Positions 1 through 6,700 of a stretch of 35,304 nt of DNA are shown in pieces. The DNA comes from Streptomyces sp. MBT65 (GTDB lineage: Bacteria; Actinomycetota; Actinomycetes; Streptomycetales; Streptomycetaceae), in the NCBI RefSeq assembly GCF_016612545.1, contig NZ_JAENRY010000099.1, positions 1 to 35,304 of the forward strand, in the 5' to 3' direction. The translations under genes were made by a program, and so were the position numbers. Every line of letters begins with the position of its first letter. Position 1 is the stretch's first letter. The notes under the pieces are model-generated. The model made no database searches and had not been told where the DNA came from. It saw only the letters and a list, made by a program, of their open reading frames with translations.

Positions 1-29
1 GGGCCGGAGTGAGGGGCGAGCGTCGGGAA

Positions 30-78
30 TCGTTGGGAGTCCCCATGATATTCACGGTTTCGTTGGGAAGTCCAATGA
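30..78. promoter_or_regulatory. Direct repeat pair, probable MarR operator and promoter
   Basis: Two 19-base copies begin at 30 and 60 (TCGTTGGGAGTCCCCATGA and TCGTTGGGAAGTCCAATGA). Each is partly palindromic around TTGGGA...TCC(C/A)A. A plausible promoter (TTGGGA at 63-68, TAGGCT at 87-92, 18-base spacer) overlaps the second copy and would start transcription at or next to the ATG at 99. This suggests a leaderless, autoregulated MarR gene. The repeats are seen; the function is inferred. Confidence 0.5.
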
Positions 79-98
79 CTTTTCGCTAGGCTGCACAC

Positions 99-548
99 AT
101 GGCCGAAGCACCGCTCCCCGCACCCCTCGCCGCGATCCGCTCCCTTCCCAGCTGGCTCCTCGGCCGGGCAGCCGCCCGCGGGCGGGCGCTCGTCGCCGAT
201 GCCCTGGCCGCCGAGGGTCTGAAGATGTGGCACCACGTGGTGCTCTCCGCCGTCCGTGACCTCGCGCCCGTTGCCCAGGCCGATCTCGGCCGCTCTGTCG
301 GGCTCGATCCCAAGGATCTGGTCGGCGTCCTCAACGACCTCCAGGCCGCGCACCTGGTCGTACGGGAGCCCGACCCGAAGGACCGCCGCAAGAACGCCGT
401 GTCGCTCACGACCGAGGGCGCACGGCTGCTGAAACGCTGCGAGAAGGCGGCCCGCGAGGCCAACGAGCAGCTCCTCGCCCCGCTGTCGGCGGCCGAACGC
501 GACCAGTTCATGGGCCTGTTGATCCGGATCTCCGGTACGGACGGCTGA
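99..548 (+). CDS. MarR family transcriptional regulator
   Basis: A 149-residue protein of normal MarR size with a winged helix-turn-helix in the middle. The wing is visible as the PDPKDRRKNAVSLTTEG stretch, the family hallmark (DxRxxxxxLT), around residues 90-107. MarR proteins bind DNA as dimers and usually repress their own gene and a neighbour until a small aromatic ligand or oxidant releases them. No Shine-Dalgarno sequence precedes the ATG, and the promoter appears to place the transcript start at the codon, so translation may be leaderless. A hydrolase gene follows 19 bases downstream on the same strand and is the likely co-regulated partner. The ligand is unknown. Confidence 0.88.
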   Translation: MAEAPLPAPLAAIRSLPSWLLGRAAARGRALVADALAAEGLKMWHHVVLSAVRDLAPVAQADLGRSVGLDPKDLVGVLNDLQAAHLVVREPDPKDRRKNAVSLTTEGARLLKRCEKAAREANEQLLAPLSAAERDQFMGLLIRISGTDG

Positions 549-567
549 CGGCGGCTAACGTTCCGTC

Positions 568-1116
568 ATGACCCCACCGCAGACCCCCGAACCCCGGCTC
601 GCCCTCGACCCCGAGCGCACCGCGCTGGTCCTCGTCGACCTGATGGACCGCATCGTCGCGCTGCCGCTCGAACCGCACAAGGGCACCGAAGTCCTCGCCG
701 TGGCCGAGGAGTTGGCGGCCGGCTTCCGCTCCGCCGGCGCGCTCGTCGTCCTGATCCGGGTCGAACGTCCTGGCATCGCCGAGCAGCCCGCCGGCAGTGG
801 ACTCGCCGCCGGGCTGTTCCGGGACGGGGACGTGGAGATCGTGAAGCGGACGATCGGCGGCTTCCAGGGCACGGGACTTGACGAGAGCCTGCGTGAACGG
901 GGCATCGACACCCTGGTGTTCGGCGGGATCGCCACCAACCTCGGTGTGGAGTCCACCGCCCGCGCCGCCGGCGACCTGGGCTATCAACTCGTCTTCGTCG
1001 AGGACGCCTTGAGCGCACTCACCGCGGCCGAGCACCAGGCGTCGGTCAGGCTCGACTTCCCGCGACTGGGCTCGGTGGTGACGGCGGTGGAGGTGCGCTT
1101 CGGGGCGGGCGACTGA
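568..1116 (+). CDS. Isochorismatase-fold hydrolase lacking the usual cysteine
   Basis: A 182-residue single-domain protein of the isochorismatase/cysteine-hydrolase superfamily. The catalytic Asp lies in VLVDLMD (Asp24) and the Lys in VKRTIGGF (Lys93). The cis-peptide motif GIATN is followed by LGVESTAR, so Gly126 stands where cysteine hydrolases such as nicotinamidase have their nucleophile. True isochorismatases (EntB, PhzD) also lack that Cys, so the protein may hydrolyse a vinyl ether or be a non-thiol variant. It probably shares a transcript with the MarR gene 19 bases upstream. The substrate cannot be told from sequence. Confidence 0.82.
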   Translation: MTPPQTPEPRLALDPERTALVLVDLMDRIVALPLEPHKGTEVLAVAEELAAGFRSAGALVVLIRVERPGIAEQPAGSGLAAGLFRDGDVEIVKRTIGGFQGTGLDESLRERGIDTLVFGGIATNLGVESTARAAGDLGYQLVFVEDALSALTAAEHQASVRLDFPRLGSVVTAVEVRFGAGD

Positions 1117-1389
1117 GGCAGGCTTGGCGCCGGGCGGTTCGCGGTGCCGGGTGGGGCTGGGCTTCGCCCTCGGGCGGGACCACACCTGGGACGATCACGC
1201 CGACCCGCAGTGGCCGTGTACGCAGCCCACAACCGGGTGTCCAGGCAGGCGCGGGCACCGGAACGCAAGGCCCACACGACCAGGCAGGGGGCCGTCTTCG
1301 TGGGGTCGTACGACTGAGGCGGGGCCCCTGCGGCGCAGGGGGCGCTCCCCGCCGGTCGGGGCCCCGCCGCCGTGACGCGGGGCGGGGGC
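1117..1389. other. Convergent intergenic region, no gene assigned
   Basis: This stretch separates the plus-strand hydrolase from the minus-strand fdhD. Short open frames exist, but none has a recognisable domain or ribosome binding site. Its right end holds the terminator at 1318-1368. Confidence 0.5.
1318..1368. terminator. Bidirectional hairpin terminator
   Basis: A perfect 11-base inverted repeat (GGCGGGGCCCC at 1318-1328, GGGGCCCCGCC at 1358-1368) encloses 29 bases, next to a nested hairpin CCTGC-GGC-GCAGG at 1327-1339. It sits between two convergent genes and has no T-tract, as is common in Streptomyces. Confidence 0.65.
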
Positions 1390-2238
1390 TCAGCCCTGGG
1401 CGGCCGCGGCCCGCAGGGCGATGCGGTCCTCGCCCGCGTACACGTTCATGTTGCTGCCCCGCAGGAAGCCCACCAGGGTCAGGCCTGTCTCCGCCGCGAG
1501 GTCCACGGCCAGTGACGAGGGCGCCGACACCGCCGCCAGCAGCGGGATCCCCGCCATCACGGCCTTCTGCGCCAGCTCGAAGGAGGCCCGGCCCGAGACC
1601 AGCAGGATCACCCGGGACAGCGGCAGGTCACCGTTCTGCAGGGCCCGGCCGACCAGCTTGTCGACCGCGTTGTGCCGGCCCACGTCCTCCCGGATGTCCA
1701 GCAGTTCGCCCTCCTCGCTGAACAGGGCCGCCGCGTGCAGACCCCCGGTCCGGTCGAAGACCCGCTGGGCCGTGCGCAGCCGGTCGGGGAGGCTCGCGAG
1801 CAGTGCGGGCTCGACACGGACCGGGGGAGTGTCGGCGATGGGCCAGCGTGCCGTCGTACGGACCGCGTCCAGGCTCGCCTTGCCGCACAGACCGCACGAG
1901 GACGTCGTATACACGTTCCGCTCCAACGTGATGTCCGGAATCACCACGTCCGGAGCGGTCCGTACGTCCACCACGTTGTACGAGTTCGAACCGTCGACTG
2001 TCGCCCCAGCGCAGTACACGATGTTCTGCAGATCGTATGCGTTCGCCAGTACACCTTCGCTGACCAGGAACCCGGCCGCGAGTGCGAAGTCGTCGCCCGG
2101 CGTGCGCATGGTGATCGCGAGCGGCTTGCCGTTGAGCCGGATCTCCAGGGGTTCCTCGGCGACGAGCGTGTCCGGGCGGGTGGAGACCGCGCCGTCCCGG
2201 ATCCGGATCACCTTGCGTCGTTCCGTGACTCGTCCCAT
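1390..2238 (-). CDS. fdhD: Formate dehydrogenase accessory sulfurtransferase FdhD
   Basis: FdhD carries sulfur from the cysteine desulfurase IscS to the bis-MGD molybdenum/tungsten cofactor of formate dehydrogenase, which is inactive without it. The 282-residue protein shows the hallmark SSCGLCGK motif, with Cys115 and Cys118 matching the CxxC pair of E. coli FdhD. It also has FDRTGGLHAAALF and the REDVGRHNAVDKLVG cofactor-binding segment. I chose the ATG at 2238 (MGRVTERRKV) because upstream codons lack conserved features. No formate dehydrogenase gene is in the window. Its position beside oxalate/formyl-CoA genes fits disposal of the formate made by oxalate breakdown. Confidence 0.95.
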   Translation of the reverse strand: MGRVTERRKVIRIRDGAVSTRPDTLVAEEPLEIRLNGKPLAITMRTPGDDFALAAGFLVSEGVLANAYDLQNIVYCAGATVDGSNSYNVVDVRTAPDVVIPDITLERNVYTTSSCGLCGKASLDAVRTTARWPIADTPPVRVEPALLASLPDRLRTAQRVFDRTGGLHAAALFSEEGELLDIREDVGRHNAVDKLVGRALQNGDLPLSRVILLVSGRASFELAQKAVMAGIPLLAAVSAPSSLAVDLAAETGLTLVGFLRGSNMNVYAGEDRIALRAAAAQG

Positions 2239-2394
2239 GTCCTGATCAGCCCCGGTTCTGTACGTGCTGGCAGCCGAAACGGCCCTTGCTGCGGAGGTGC
2301 CCCTCACGCCTTCATTGTCCTGCACGTGCGAAGCGAGCCGACGGCCCACCCGCGTCTGCCCGTACGGCGACTCGTACGACCCGCACGGCACCCC

Positions 2395-3366
2395 TCATGC
2401 GGCACTCCTCAGCGCGAGCAGGTCGGAGATGGCGTGCACGGTGCGCAGGGTGGGCACCTCCACACCGGTGATCTCCGCCAACTCGACCACCGCCGCGAGG
2501 AGTACGTCGAGTTCGAGCGGCTTGCCGCGCTCCAGATCCTGGAGCGTCGAGGTGCGGTGGTCGCCGACGCGCTCCGCGCCCGCGAGCCGCCGCTCGATGG
2601 AGACACCCACCTCGCAGCCCAGGGCCTCGGCGACGGACAGCGTCTCGGTCATCATCGTCTCGATGACCTTGCGGGTGCCCCCGTGCAGGCACATCTGCCG
2701 CATCGTCGCGCGGGCCAGCGCGCTGATCGGGTTGAAGGAGATGTTGCCGAGCAGCTTGAGCCAGATGTCGTTGCGCAGATCCGGTTCCACCGGGCACTTC
2801 AACCCGCCCGCCCGCATGGCCTCGCTCAGGGCGAGACATCGCGCCGAGACGCTCCGGTCGGGCTCCCCGATCGAGAACCGGGTGCCCTCGAGATGGCGGA
2901 CAACTCCCGGTCCCGCCAACTCGGTTGCCGCGTAGACGACACAGCCGACGGCCCGTTCGGGAGCGAGCACCGCACTGACCGCGCCGTCCGGGTCCACGCT
3001 CTCGACGCGCTGCCCGTCGTAGGGGCCGCCGTGTGCGTGGAAGTACCACCAGGGGATGCCGTTCTGGGCCGCCACGATCGCCGTGGTGTCGTGCAGCAGG
3101 GGCTCGATCAGCGGCCCGCACGCCGCGTACGAGTTGGCTTTCAGACCGAGGAGGACGAAGTCGACCGGGCCGATCTCGGCCGGGTCGTCGGTGGCATGGG
3201 CGCGGACGGTGAAGTCGCCGCGCGGGCTGAGTACGTGGACGCCGTGCTGCCTCATGGCCGCGAGATGCGGTCCACGGGCGACGAGATGTACATCGGCGCC
3301 CGCACGGTGGAGCGAGGCGCCGACATAGGCGCCGATCGCGCCGGCGCCGAGAACTGCGACTTTCAC
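2395..3366 (-). CDS. PanE/ApbA-family reductase, candidate oxalyl-CoA reductase
   Basis: A 323-residue ketopantoate reductase family protein. The N-terminal Rossmann motif GAGAIGAYVG opens the protein, and residues 1-170 form the NADPH domain. The C-terminal domain carries NDIWLKLLGNISFNPISAL, with the family's catalytic Lys and Asn. QNGIPWWYFH is also distinctive. I chose the GTG at 3366 because it begins the Rossmann strand (VKVAVLGAG) and has GGAG upstream. PanE normally makes pantoate, but in Methylobacterium extorquens the paralogue PanE2 reduces oxalyl-CoA to glyoxylate (established). Here the gene shares operator words with an Frc-containing cluster and has no pantothenate genes nearby, so that role is my preferred inference. 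A generic 2-oxoacid reductase remains possible. Confidence 0.85.
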   Translation of the reverse strand: MKVAVLGAGAIGAYVGASLHRAGADVHLVARGPHLAAMRQHGVHVLSPRGDFTVRAHATDDPAEIGPVDFVLLGLKANSYAACGPLIEPLLHDTTAIVAAQNGIPWWYFHAHGGPYDGQRVESVDPDGAVSAVLAPERAVGCVVYAATELAGPGVVRHLEGTRFSIGEPDRSVSARCLALSEAMRAGGLKCPVEPDLRNDIWLKLLGNISFNPISALARATMRQMCLHGGTRKVIETMMTETLSVAEALGCEVGVSIERRLAGAERVGDHRTSTLQDLERGKPLELDVLLAAVVELAEITGVEVPTLRTVHAISDLLALRSAA

Positions 3367-3403
3367 CGGAGACTCTCCGTTCGGTCGAGGGAGTACCGCG
3401 GAG

Positions 3404-3468
3404 GTGGATACCGAGCGTGGATGCCATATACGGATGCCGTATGTGGATCCCACATACGGACACTGCGC
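3404..3468. repeat. 13-bp iteron-like array upstream of the PanE-like gene
   Basis: Units start exactly 13 bases apart at 3404, 3417, 3430, 3443 and, degenerate, 3456. The first nine bases read GTGGATACC, GTGGATGCC, ACGGATGCC, GTGGATCCC and ACGGACACT. The array lies 38-102 bases upstream of the GTG start at 3366, on the promoter side. Exact phasing suggests cooperative binding of a regulator on DNA faces slightly more than one helical turn apart. Confidence 0.7.
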
Positions 3469-3497
3469 AGTGTCGACGAAATATTGTCTACAGTATG
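3437..3497. promoter_or_regulatory. Stacked palindromes in the PanE-like gene promoter
   Basis: Three elements follow each other. A perfect 10-base inverted repeat (CCGTATGTGG at 3437-3446, CCACATACGG at 3450-3459) has a 3-base centre. A perfect 12-base palindrome CACTGCGCAGTG lies at 3461-3472. Then come GTCGACGAA (3472-3480), shared with the operator at 18252-18260, and GTCTACAGT (3486-3494), the reverse complement of ACTGTAGAC in front of the GntR gene. This makes it a likely target of that GntR regulator. Confidence 0.6.
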
Positions 3498-3521
3498 GAG
3501 GATGGGTCGGCAAGGGTCTGC

Positions 3522-3554
3522 GCGGAGACTGCATACATGCGGAGACCGCATACA
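3522..3554. repeat. Tandem 16-base repeat containing GCATACA
   Basis: GCGGAGACTGCATACA (3522-3537) and GCGGAGACCGCATACA (3539-3554) differ at one base and have a 17-base period. Their GCATACA core matches other operator-like sites in this window. They lie between the SDR gene stop at 3627 and the PanE-like promoter. Confidence 0.6.
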
Positions 3555-3626
3555 GGTGTGACGCCCAGCGGTCATCGGGCGGACGAGGCCCGCCCGATGC
3601 GTGTCCCTCTCCTGCGTACGCGGCGT

Positions 3627-4472
3627 TCAGCCCTCGGTGTCGTCGTACGCCAGGTCGTCACCGAGTCGGCGGGATTCCTGGGCCTGGGCGAGGAGTTCCC
3701 GGGCCTTGACTTCGACGCCTTCGATGGCGTCGGCGCCGGCGACGAAGCGCAGCAGCGGCTTCTCCTGGTCGGCGACGGCCAACAGGGCACGGGCGAGCTT
3801 GGCCGGGTCGCCGGTCTGTCGGCCGTTCATGCTCTTCCAGGCCGCGACGGTGGCCGCGGTGCGCTCGGCGTAGTCGTCGATGGTCGGCTCCGGCCAGGTG
3901 GTGGAGGCGTCCACGAGGAGTTCGGTGCGGAAGAAGCCGGGCTCCACGACCGTGGTGTGGATGCCGTAGGGCTCGACGTCGTAGCGCAGCGACTCCATCC
4001 AGCCCTCCACGCCGAACTTGGAGGCGGCGTACGCGACGCAGAACTCCTGGCCGATCAGGCCGGCGGAGGAGGAGAGCGTGATCACGTGCCCGGCACGCTG
4101 CCTGCGCAGGACGGGCAGGACGGCGCGGGTGACGTTCATCGGGCCGAAGAGGTTGGTCTCGAACTGCTGGCGCATCTGTTCGGGGGTGATCTCCTCGAAG
4201 TATCCGGCGAAGAAGTTGCCGGCGTTGTTGACGAGGACGTCGATGCGGCCGAAGCGGTCGACGGCGGCCTGCGCGGCGGCCTCGGCATCCTCCGGGCTGG
4301 TGACGTCCAGCTTGGTGACCAGCAGATCGTCCCGGGGTCCGCCCAGCGCCTGCTCGACCTGATCGGGGCGGCGGCCGGTGGCGACGACCTGGTGACCGGC
4401 GGCGAGGGCCTCGCGGACGATGTCCGTGCCCAGACCGCGTCCGGCACCGGTGACGAGAATGACCTTGCTCAT
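3627..4472 (-). CDS. Short-chain dehydrogenase/reductase (SDR)
   Basis: A 281-residue classical SDR. The cofactor motif TGAGRGLG is at residues 8-15, NNAG at 82-85, the catalytic Ser in LSSSAG near 135, and YAASK gives Tyr148 and Lys152. It should be a soluble NAD(P)-dependent oxidoreductase acting on an alcohol or carbonyl; the substrate is not predictable. A ribosome site (AAAGGAA) precedes the ATG at 4472. It lies 101 bases downstream of a second SDR on the same strand and may be co-transcribed with it under the XRE regulator encoded divergently at 5522. The long C-terminal tail after residue 190 is typical of the retinol dehydrogenase-like SDR subgroup. Confidence 0.9.
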   Translation of the reverse strand: MSKVILVTGAGRGLGTDIVREALAAGHQVVATGRRPDQVEQALGGPRDDLLVTKLDVTSPEDAEAAAQAAVDRFGRIDVLVNNAGNFFAGYFEEITPEQMRQQFETNLFGPMNVTRAVLPVLRRQRAGHVITLSSSAGLIGQEFCVAYAASKFGVEGWMESLRYDVEPYGIHTTVVEPGFFRTELLVDASTTWPEPTIDDYAERTAATVAAWKSMNGRQTGDPAKLARALLAVADQEKPLLRFVAGADAIEGVEVKARELLAQAQESRRLGDDLAYDDTEG

Positions 4473-4573
4473 GAGGGGTTCCTTTCAGATGCCGCGATCG
4501 GGCACCCGGTGGTGTGCGACGGGGCCGTGCGGCGTCCCGGCGGGTGACCGGGACAGGGGTGAGGGGGGAGGTG

Positions 4574-5353
4574 TCAGGCCTGGTCGGTGGGCATGATCCA
4601 CAGCTCGCCGACGGAGGCGTGGCGGGGCCGGGTGACCATGTAGGCGACACCGTCGGCGACGTCGTCGGGGGCGAGGACCTCGGTCTGCTCGTAGAAGGCG
4701 CCGATCGCTTCGCGGACCTCGGGCTTGTGGTCGTTGTGCGAGCCCAACTCGGTGTCCACACCGCCCGGTTCGAGGACGCCGACGCGCACGTGCCGCCGGG
4801 TGACCTCCTGGCGCAGGGACTCGGTGAACCCGTTCACGCCGAACTTGGTGAGGTTGTAGACGCCGTATCCGTTCCACGCCACACGGCCGGCGATCGAGCT
4901 GATGTTGACGATGTCGGCGACCCGGCGCGGACCCTCGTCGGCCGCCGTGAGCAGGTGCGGGAGGGCGGCGCGGGTGGTGTGGAGCAGGCCCTGGATGTTG
5001 ACGGCGATCATCCGGTCCCACTCCTCGGCGTCCGCGCCGACGACCGGGCCCAGGAGCATCAGGCCGGCGTTGTTGACGAGGGTGTCCAGTCGTCCGAAGT
5101 GCTCGACGGACCGCTGGACGGCGGCTTCGGCCCGGGCACGGTCGGTGATGTCCGCCTCCACCGCGAGCGCGGTGCCGCCCGCCTTCTCGATCTCGGCGGC
5201 GAGGTCGTCCAGCCGGTCCTTGCGGCGGGCCACGAGGGCTACGGAGGCGCCGTGCTCGGCCAGCCGACGGGCGGTGGCGGCGCCGATACCGTTGCTCGCG
5301 CCGGTGACGAGCGCGACGGTGCCGGCCAGTCTCGATGCGGTCGGGGAACTCAT
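4574..5353 (-). CDS. Short-chain dehydrogenase/reductase (SDR)
   Basis: A 259-residue classical SDR with TGASNGIG at residues 17-24, NNAG at 93-96, Ser in NISSIAG near 151, and YNLTK giving Tyr165 and Lys169. The C-terminus VGELWIMPTDQA is typical of the YdfG-like group. The ATG at 5353 is chosen because it opens the family fold directly; a reading frame runs further upstream but crosses into the oppositely oriented XRE gene. Pairs of an SDR gene and a divergent XRE/MmyB-type regulator are common in Streptomyces, so this gene is probably the regulator's target. The substrate is unknown. Confidence 0.9.
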   Translation of the reverse strand: MSSPTASRLAGTVALVTGASNGIGAATARRLAEHGASVALVARRKDRLDDLAAEIEKAGGTALAVEADITDRARAEAAVQRSVEHFGRLDTLVNNAGLMLLGPVVGADAEEWDRMIAVNIQGLLHTTRAALPHLLTAADEGPRRVADIVNISSIAGRVAWNGYGVYNLTKFGVNGFTESLRQEVTRRHVRVGVLEPGGVDTELGSHNDHKPEVREAIGAFYEQTEVLAPDDVADGVAYMVTRPRHASVGELWIMPTDQA

Positions 5354-5521
5354 GGGGGGTGTCCTGTTCTGTGGGCTGGGGATGCGGTGCGGTGGGCCCG
5401 TGATCCAGGCAACCACCCGCCGACCAGGTCCGGGCCGCCATAACGGGCACCCCTCCACCGGGGGTCCGGCAGTACCCCTTTCCGCACAGCCCACGGGTCC
5501 GGTCGGCCGTACGGTGGACCC

Positions 5522-6424
5522 ATGGACCGCAGCACCGAGATCCGCGAGTTCCTGCGCACCCGCCGGGCCCGCGTCACCCCCGAACAGGCAGGACTCGCCC
5601 CGCACCCGGGCGTCCGTCGGGTACCGGGGCTGCGCCGCGAGGAGGTCGCCCAGCTCGCCGGGGTGAGCGTCGACTACTACGTCCGCCTGGAACGCGGCCG
5701 GACGCAGGGCGTCTCCGACGCCGTACTGGAGGCCGTCGCCCGCGCCCTGCGGCTCGACGACACCGAACGCGCCCACCTCTTCGACCTGGCCCAGCCCACG
5801 ACGACCCGCTCCCGCCGCGGTCGGCCGCTCAGCCCGCAGCGGGTGCACCCGGTCGTGTACCAGGCGCTGGACTCACTCGCCGCTCCCGCGATCGTCCTGG
5901 GCCGGCGCATGGACGTGCTGGCCGCCAACCGGCTCGGCTACGCCCTCTTCACCGACTTCCAGGACCGGCCCCACCGCGAGCGCAACTTCGCCCGCTACGT
6001 CTTCCTCGACGAGGCCGCCCGCGCCCTGTACGCCGACTACTGGGACACGGCCGCCGGAGACTGCGTGGCCACCCTGCACCTGTACGCCGGACGCCACCCC
6101 GACGACCCCCAACTCACCGAACTGATCGGCGAGTTGTCCGTGCACAGCGAGGTCTTCCGCCGTATGTGGGCCGACCACGACGTCCTCGCCCACACCACCG
6201 GCACCAAACGCCTCCACCACCCGCTGGTCGGCGACCTCACCCTCGACTACGTCGTCCTGGCCGTCGAGGGCGACCCCGACCAGAACCTCACCGTCCTCAC
6301 CCCCGAACCGGCCTCGCCCTCCGCGGAGGCCCTCGACATCCTCGCCAGCTGGACCCACACCTCCGGCGGGGGCGGCACGGCGCCGCCGGGGACGGTCGGC
6401 GCCGGCGCGCCCGGATCCGCCTGA
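5522..6424 (+). CDS. XRE-family regulator with MmyB-like ligand-binding domain
   Basis: A 300-residue protein. The N-terminal helix-turn-helix is visible as LRREEVAQLAGVSVDYY and VRLERGR (about residues 38-60), preceded by the IREFLRTRRARVTPEQ stretch typical of this group. The rest, about residues 105-275, matches the MmyB-type ligand-binding domain (PALVLGRRMDVLAAN-like core, here AIVLGRRMDVLAAN). Such regulators are thought to sense a small hydrophobic ligand. The gene is divergent from an SDR pair, with 168 bases between starts, and probably controls it. The last 25 residues are a low-complexity Gly/Ala/Pro tail. Confidence 0.9.
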   Translation: MDRSTEIREFLRTRRARVTPEQAGLAPHPGVRRVPGLRREEVAQLAGVSVDYYVRLERGRTQGVSDAVLEAVARALRLDDTERAHLFDLAQPTTTRSRRGRPLSPQRVHPVVYQALDSLAAPAIVLGRRMDVLAANRLGYALFTDFQDRPHRERNFARYVFLDEAARALYADYWDTAAGDCVATLHLYAGRHPDDPQLTELIGELSVHSEVFRRMWADHDVLAHTTGTKRLHHPLVGDLTLDYVVLAVEGDPDQNLTVLTPEPASPSAEALDILASWTHTSGGGGTAPPGTVGAGAPGSA

Positions 6425-6628
6425 GGACGCGAGATCCGCGTCGGCTTTCCCCCCCCAACACGCCATTCCTGTACGGCACTTCGTCCTCCACGCCGACCAA
6501 CGCAGCCTCCGCCGAGGCGCCCGCACCCGGCACTGTGTCCCACCCGGCTCGTCCCACCCACCTGCCATGCGACAACGGGGGGCGGTGCACCGGCGCGGGA
6601 ACTCCGCGCCGACCGTTCGGCGCACTCT

Positions 6629-6655
6629 GCATACCGCTCATCGCATACGGTCGAC
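6629..6655. promoter_or_regulatory. Operator-like CATAC repeats upstream of the OFA transporter
   Basis: GCATACCG (6629-6636) and GCATACGGTCGAC (6643-6655) are direct repeats 14 bases apart, ending 45 bases before the transporter ATG. CATACGGTCGAC is the same 12-base word found upstream of the ketosynthase gene and the ThDP-enzyme/sucC pair. A GntR operator is the likely explanation. The rest of 6425-6700 shows no gene. Confidence 0.55.
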
Positions 6656-6700
6656 GCGCCGCCTTCTCAACTCCCTTGTCACTCCCTACCGTCCGGGATC

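Noticed and set aside
1672..3561. Long plus-strand open frame of 629 codons opposite fdhD and the PanE-like gene
   Set aside because: It has no recognisable domain and mirrors two well-supported minus-strand genes; long antisense frames are routine in high-GC DNA.
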